DNA from: an uncultured Ruminococcus sp.
GTDB taxonomy: Bacteria; Bacillota; Clostridia; Oscillospirales; Acutalibacteraceae
DNA: 9,873 nucleotides
Assembly: GCA_902783065.1 (NCBI GenBank)
Contig: CACZPV010000168.1
Span: 1-9,873 of the forward strand
Reading direction: 5' to 3'
In this document: positions 7,034 through 9,873 of the stretch, one piece after another
Numbering within the stretch: the stretch's first letter is position 1
Layout: each line of letters starts with the position of its first letter
Made by a program: the position numbers and the translations under genes
Notes under the pieces: model-generated
What the model was told of the DNA's origin: nothing
The model's database searches: none
The model's input: the letters and a program-made list of their open reading frames with translations, nothing else

Positions 7034-7649
7034 ACATTCCGTTCGGGGTGTTGCCGACAATAACGGTTTCACCTATCAGAACTGAGGTTGAAACTGTTTC
7101 GCTTAATGTTCCGGACGGCGTCAGTACGCGTATATCCGCACGGATTACCAGTGAAAGCTTATGTACGGTCTGGTTGATACCGCCGCTTTCAAAGCTTTCT
7201 TCAAAATCGCTTTCCGTATTTCCCGAAAGTGAAATATAAACTGGAATCTCCGGCCCCACTGCCCCGAATAATTCACCGCCCACAATCATGCCTACTGGGA
7301 CATTAATTTTTTCGTGATTCAGATTTGAAAGAGATTCCTGCGCTTTTAGTGTGATTAAATGCTTTAATTTATTTGCCTCTGCAGTATTGGTGGACAGGGA
7401 TTTTAATGTTCCGTCACCGGAAGCTGTTACGCTCTCAAGCGGATGAAGGTCGTTTTTTTCCAGAACCTCTGCGGCAGCTTTATTAATGGCTGTGACTGCA
7501 AAACTTTTTGCCTGTACCGATGCTACAGAACAGACAACAGGAGAAACCCGCCATTGTATAAACACGATTGTTCCAATGATAAGAATTAACAGAACAAGAA
7601 ATACTGAAAGAAATTTCCTTTTTGACCGAGAAGGGTGTTTTACTCTCAT
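7020..7649 (-). CDS. yunB: Sporulation protein YunB
   Basis: This 209-residue protein has a positively charged N-terminus (RVKHPSRSKRK) and one membrane anchor (about residues 13-33), followed by an extracytoplasmic domain. The C-terminal part, GGINQTVHKLSLVIRADIRVLTP and then IGETVIVGNTP, is the signature of the YunB family. In Bacillus subtilis yunB is a mother-cell (sigma-E) gene needed for normal spore formation; its biochemical role is not known. The chosen ATG has a good ribosome binding site, GGGAGG, six to seven bases upstream. It lies 45 bp downstream of mntP on the same strand, so co-transcription is likely, though a TATAAT-like sequence in the gap could be its own promoter. The protein is somewhat shorter than the Bacillus homologue, mainly at the N-terminus. 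Confidence 0.85.
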   Translation of the reverse strand: MRVKHPSRSKRKFLSVFLVLLILIIGTIVFIQWRVSPVVCSVASVQAKSFAVTAINKAAAEVLEKNDLHPLESVTASGDGTLKSLSTNTAEANKLKHLITLKAQESLSNLNHEKINVPVGMIVGGELFGAVGPEIPVYISLSGNTESDFEESFESGGINQTVHKLSLVIRADIRVLTPSGTLSETVSTSVLIGETVIVGNTPNGMFDMN

Positions 7650-7694
7650 ATTCAGACCTCCCGTTATTATTATATACGGAAGTCCTGATTTTCG

Positions 7695-8264
7695 TTACCC
7701 GGTAATCAGTGTTTTAATACCGAGTGCTGTCAGTGCGGCTCCTCCGATTACCTGTGCAGCAGACGGATTCAGACGGCTTAATTTTCTTCCGAGAAGGTAT
7801 CCTGTAAAAGAAATCAGAAATGTGACACTGCCGATGATACTGACCGCTGTAAGCAGCTGAGAAAAGCTGTTTGCCCCGACCGCAGAGGGAAGTGTGATTC
7901 CTACGGTAAGGGCATCAATACTTGTGGCAAATGCCATAGACAAAAGTGAACGGAAATTCATAACATCATTGTCCTTGCTGCCGTCATTTATTTTCAGCTT
8001 GCTGTCCAGCATCATTTTTATGCCGATAAAGGAGAGGATTCCGAATGCGATAATGTGGTCGAATCCGCTGACAGCACTGCTTCCGGCTTTGCCAATGCTC
8101 CATCCAAGCATGGGCATTAACATCTGGAACAAGGCAAATATAGCAGCGGTTATCCACACAGGACGCATTCGTTTTGTTCTGTCACGTGTGCCGTACATTG
8201 CAGCAGCTGCAAAAGCGTCTTGTGCGACCGCCGCTCCCATTACGGCAGAGGATAATGCAAGCAT
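7695..8264 (-). CDS. mntP: Manganese efflux pump MntP
   Basis: This 189-residue membrane protein exports Mn2+ from the cytoplasm. The family is an internal duplication of three-helix halves, each with an acidic motif in the membrane: AVAQDAFAAAAMYG (D16) in the first half and ATSIDALTVGI (D117) in the second, positions that match the MntP family. Six hydrophobic segments can be traced, with a charged cytoplasmic loop (KLKINDGSKDND, residues 89-100) between halves. The start is supported by AAGGAGG eight to nine bases before the ATG. MntP is often controlled by a yybP-ykoY Mn riboswitch, but I see no such motif in the upstream 370 bp. Instead there are three TTATGAT repeats at 8281-8308. yunB follows 45 bp downstream. 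Confidence 0.9.
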   Translation of the reverse strand: MLALSSAVMGAAVAQDAFAAAAMYGTRDRTKRMRPVWITAAIFALFQMLMPMLGWSIGKAGSSAVSGFDHIIAFGILSFIGIKMMLDSKLKINDGSKDNDVMNFRSLLSMAFATSIDALTVGITLPSAVGANSFSQLLTAVSIIGSVTFLISFTGYLLGRKLSRLNPSAAQVIGGAALTALGIKTLITG

Positions 8265-8280
8265 AAAAAGAGCCTCCTTA

Positions 8281-8308
8281 TTATGATTAGTTATGATATC
8301 GTTATGAT
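8281..8308. promoter_or_regulatory. Three TTATGAT direct repeats upstream of mntP
   Basis: TTATGAT occurs at 8281-8287, 8291-8297 and 8302-8308, spaced 10 and 11 bases apart, so on the same DNA face. They lie just upstream of the mntP ribosome binding site and near a weak -10-like TAATAT (minus strand). The pattern suggests an operator, perhaps for a metal-responsive regulator, but it matches no consensus I can name with confidence. Confidence 0.4.
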
Positions 8309-8415
8309 ATTACAAATTCTTGCCGACAGAATATTGAACAGCGGCGGAAAATATGGTATGATTGATATTATGGTACTTTGCAGGGATTGACGAATCATCG
8401 GATGTTAGTATCAAA

Positions 8416-8459
8416 CTACACTTTTTAATGATCATCAATATCGGGTTTTACGTATTCAG
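8416..8459 (-). repeat. Copy 2 of the ~43-bp shared upstream sequence
   Basis: This is the counterpart of 1320-1362, located about 150 bp upstream of the mntP start and in the same orientation relative to the gene. The TTGATG corresponding to the rodA -35 is kept on the minus strand, but no good -10 follows at 16-18 bases. This copy may therefore be a degenerate promoter or part of a dispersed element. Confidence 0.55.
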
Positions 8460-8633
8460 AAGAATAGTAAACGATAAATTATAGTCATTACCATTATATT
8501 TTACGGATTGCGAAATGATACCTTTGCCAATTGTAAAAGTTTGTGTTTTTGAGAGCGAAAGGATACATAGAGAATAAAAATGGTATGACTTTTCATTTGT
8601 TTGAAAAATGAAGCCTGAAAGGGAGATGGAAAT

Positions 8634-9873
8634 ATGAACGATCAGAATATATCAGAGTCTGAACTGAAAAAACAGGAACAAATTACCGATATGCTTAAGG
8701 ATATACTTTATATCCGTGCAGGAAATAAACAGCCTAAAGCATATGTACGTACCTATGGCTGTCAGCAGAATGTGGCAGACAGCGAAAAAATCAAAGGTAT
8801 GTTTGAAAAAATGGACTGCGCTCTGACAGAAGATGAAAACGAAGCAGATATAATCATTTTTAATACATGTGCTGTCAGAGAACACGCAGAGGACAGAGTG
8901 TTCGGAAATGTAGGACAGCTGAAAGCACTGAAAAAGAAAAAGCCTTCATTGCTGATAGGTCTTTGCGGCTGTATGATGGAACAGCAGCACATTGCGAACA
9001 GAATTTATAAGAGTTTTCCATACGTGGGACTTGTGTTCGGTACCCATGTAATTCATAAATTTCCGGAGCTTATATACAATGCGGTGACAAGCGGGAAAAG
9101 GCTTGTTGAACGGGGATTTGACGATGGTCAGGTATACGAGGGGATTCCTTTGCACCGGGACGGCAGTTTTAAGGGTTGGCTTCCGATAATGTACGGATGT
9201 GATAATTTCTGCACCTACTGTATTGTGCCTCATGTAAGAGGCAGGGAGAGAAGCCGCCGTCCAAACAGTGTTCTGGCAGAAGCGGAATCAATGGTGCAGA
9301 CCGGATTCAAGGATATTACACTGCTTGGTCAGAATGTTAATTCCTATGGAAAGGGTCTGGATGAGGAAACGGATTTTGCTTCGCTTCTTCAGAGTGTCGC
9401 AGATATAGAAGGGGATTTCTGGGTGCGCTTTATGACATCCCACCCGAAAGATGCTTCAAAGAAACTGATTGATACCATAGCGGCAAATGATAAAATATGT
9501 AATCACCTCCATCTGCCGTTCCAGTGCGGCAGCGACAGGGTGCTAAAAAACATGAACCGCAGATATACCAGAGAAAAATATCTGGAAATAGTAAATTATG
9601 CCAAAAGCAGGATCCCGGATCTTTCTTTGACAAGTGATGTCATTGTAGGCTTTCCCGGAGAAACCTATGAGGAATTTTGTGAAACACTTGAGTTGATTAA
9701 AGAAGTGAAATTCACTTCCTTGTTTACATTTATCTATTCTCCGAGAGTGGGAACACCTGCCGCCGGTTTTGATGATCCTTATACTCATGAGGAAAAGGCA
9801 AAATGGATGGGAGAACTGCTTAAAGTACAGGAACAGATTGCAGCGGAACGCTGTGCAGGAATGGTAGGAAAAA
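8634..9873 (+). CDS. miaB: tRNA-2-methylthio-N6-dimethylallyladenosine synthase MiaB (3' end cut by window)
   Basis: This radical-SAM methylthiotransferase adds the methylthio group to i6A37 of tRNAs that read U-starting codons, using two [4Fe-4S] clusters. The first 413 residues are visible. The N-terminal UPF0004 domain holds the auxiliary-cluster cysteines C43 (YGCQQN), C79 (NTCAVRE) and C113 (CGCM). The radical-SAM motif is CDNFCTYC (C189, C193, C196), followed by VPHVRGRERSR, LLGQNVNSYG, the HLPFQCGSD block and DVIVGFPGET. These are diagnostic of MiaB rather than MtaB or RimO. The C-terminal TRAM domain lies beyond the edge. The ATG has AGGGAG as ribosome binding site about nine bases upstream. 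Residues 1-35 are an acidic, Lys-rich extension before the conserved domain, common in clostridial MiaB. The gene is divergent from mntP and shows no damage. Confidence 0.95.
   Translation, partial: MNDQNISESELKKQEQITDMLKDILYIRAGNKQPKAYVRTYGCQQNVADSEKIKGMFEKMDCALTEDENEADIIIFNTCAVREHAEDRVFGNVGQLKALKKKKPSLLIGLCGCMMEQQHIANRIYKSFPYVGLVFGTHVIHKFPELIYNAVTSGKRLVERGFDDGQVYEGIPLHRDGSFKGWLPIMYGCDNFCTYCIVPHVRGRERSRRPNSVLAEAESMVQTGFKDITLLGQNVNSYGKGLDEETDFASLLQSVADIEGDFWVRFMTSHPKDASKKLIDTIAANDKICNHLHLPFQCGSDRVLKNMNRRYTREKYLEIVNYAKSRIPDLSLTSDVIVGFPGETYEEFCETLELIKEVKFTSLFTFIYSPRVGTPAAGFDDPYTHEEKAKWMGELLKVQEQIAAERCAGMVGK

Larger units (their letters stand above)
8265..8633. other. Divergent intergenic region between mntP and miaB
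   Basis: AT-rich region with no gene. It contains the mntP ribosome binding site, the TTATGAT repeats, copy 2 of the shared ~43-bp sequence (8416-8459) and a 7-bp stem-loop (TTCATTT at 8592-8598 with AAATGAA at 8606-8612) just before the miaB ribosome binding site. I found no clear sigma-A promoter for miaB. Confidence 0.6.

Noticed and set aside
7894..8286. Open frame of 130 codons on the plus strand
   Set aside because: It is antisense to mntP, whose membrane segments and acidic motifs are clearly conserved.
8265..8633. yybP-ykoY manganese riboswitch upstream of mntP
   Set aside because: The conserved purine-rich core (GGGGAGUA-like) and following helices are not visible on the minus strand of this region.
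1..9873. CRISPR array, transposase, phage gene, toxin-antitoxin pair or tRNA/rRNA gene
   Set aside because: No regularly spaced short repeats, no cloverleaf-type sequence and no coding frame resembling these families was found on either strand; the only coding tandem array is inside the amylase.

Overview
The window looks like a chromosomal segment of a low-GC, spore-forming gut Firmicute of the Ruminococcus type. This is an inference from four things: a sporulation gene (yunB), strong AGGAGG-type ribosome binding sites, a secreted starch-degrading GH13 enzyme with Big_2 and CBM26-like modules, and C-terminal tyrosine-rich repeats of a kind I associate with Ruminococcus surface and secreted proteins. 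Species cannot be fixed from the sequence.

Layout: (1) 1-1100, minus strand: a SEDS-family peptidoglycan glycosyltransferase (RodA type), cut by the window edge at its C-terminus. (2) 1101-2283: about 1.2 kb of very AT-rich DNA between the divergent rodA and amylase genes. I found no convincing gene in it. It holds a good rodA promoter, two candidate amylase promoters, a GC-rich double hairpin, a perfect 22-bp palindrome and nested inverted repeats. (3) 2284-6801, plus strand: a 1505-residue secreted multidomain alpha-amylase (signal peptide, GH13, domain C, Big_2, Big_2, CBM26-like, Big_2, five 90-residue repeats), ending at a strong hairpin terminator that can also serve the opposite strand. 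(4) 7020-8264, minus strand: mntP (Mn2+ efflux) followed after 45 bp by yunB (sporulation), probably one transcript. (5) 8265-8633: divergent intergenic region. (6) 8634 to the end, plus strand: miaB, a tRNA methylthiotransferase, cut by the window edge before its C-terminal TRAM domain.

How the genes relate: rodA, yunB and miaB are housekeeping or sporulation genes, mntP is metal homeostasis, and the amylase is the accessory, niche-defining gene. It is a large extracellular starch degrader whose repeat array is still rearranging: repeat 3 is a nucleotide-level mosaic of repeats 1 and 2. No phage, CRISPR, transposase, toxin-antitoxin or obvious new defence system was seen. The most unusual signals are non-coding. 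A roughly 43-bp sequence occurs upstream of both rodA and mntP in the same orientation relative to those genes, and in the rodA copy it carries the -35 box. There is also the perfect palindrome and nested inverted-repeat structure at 1534-1732, and three TTATGAT repeats at helical spacing just ahead of mntP.
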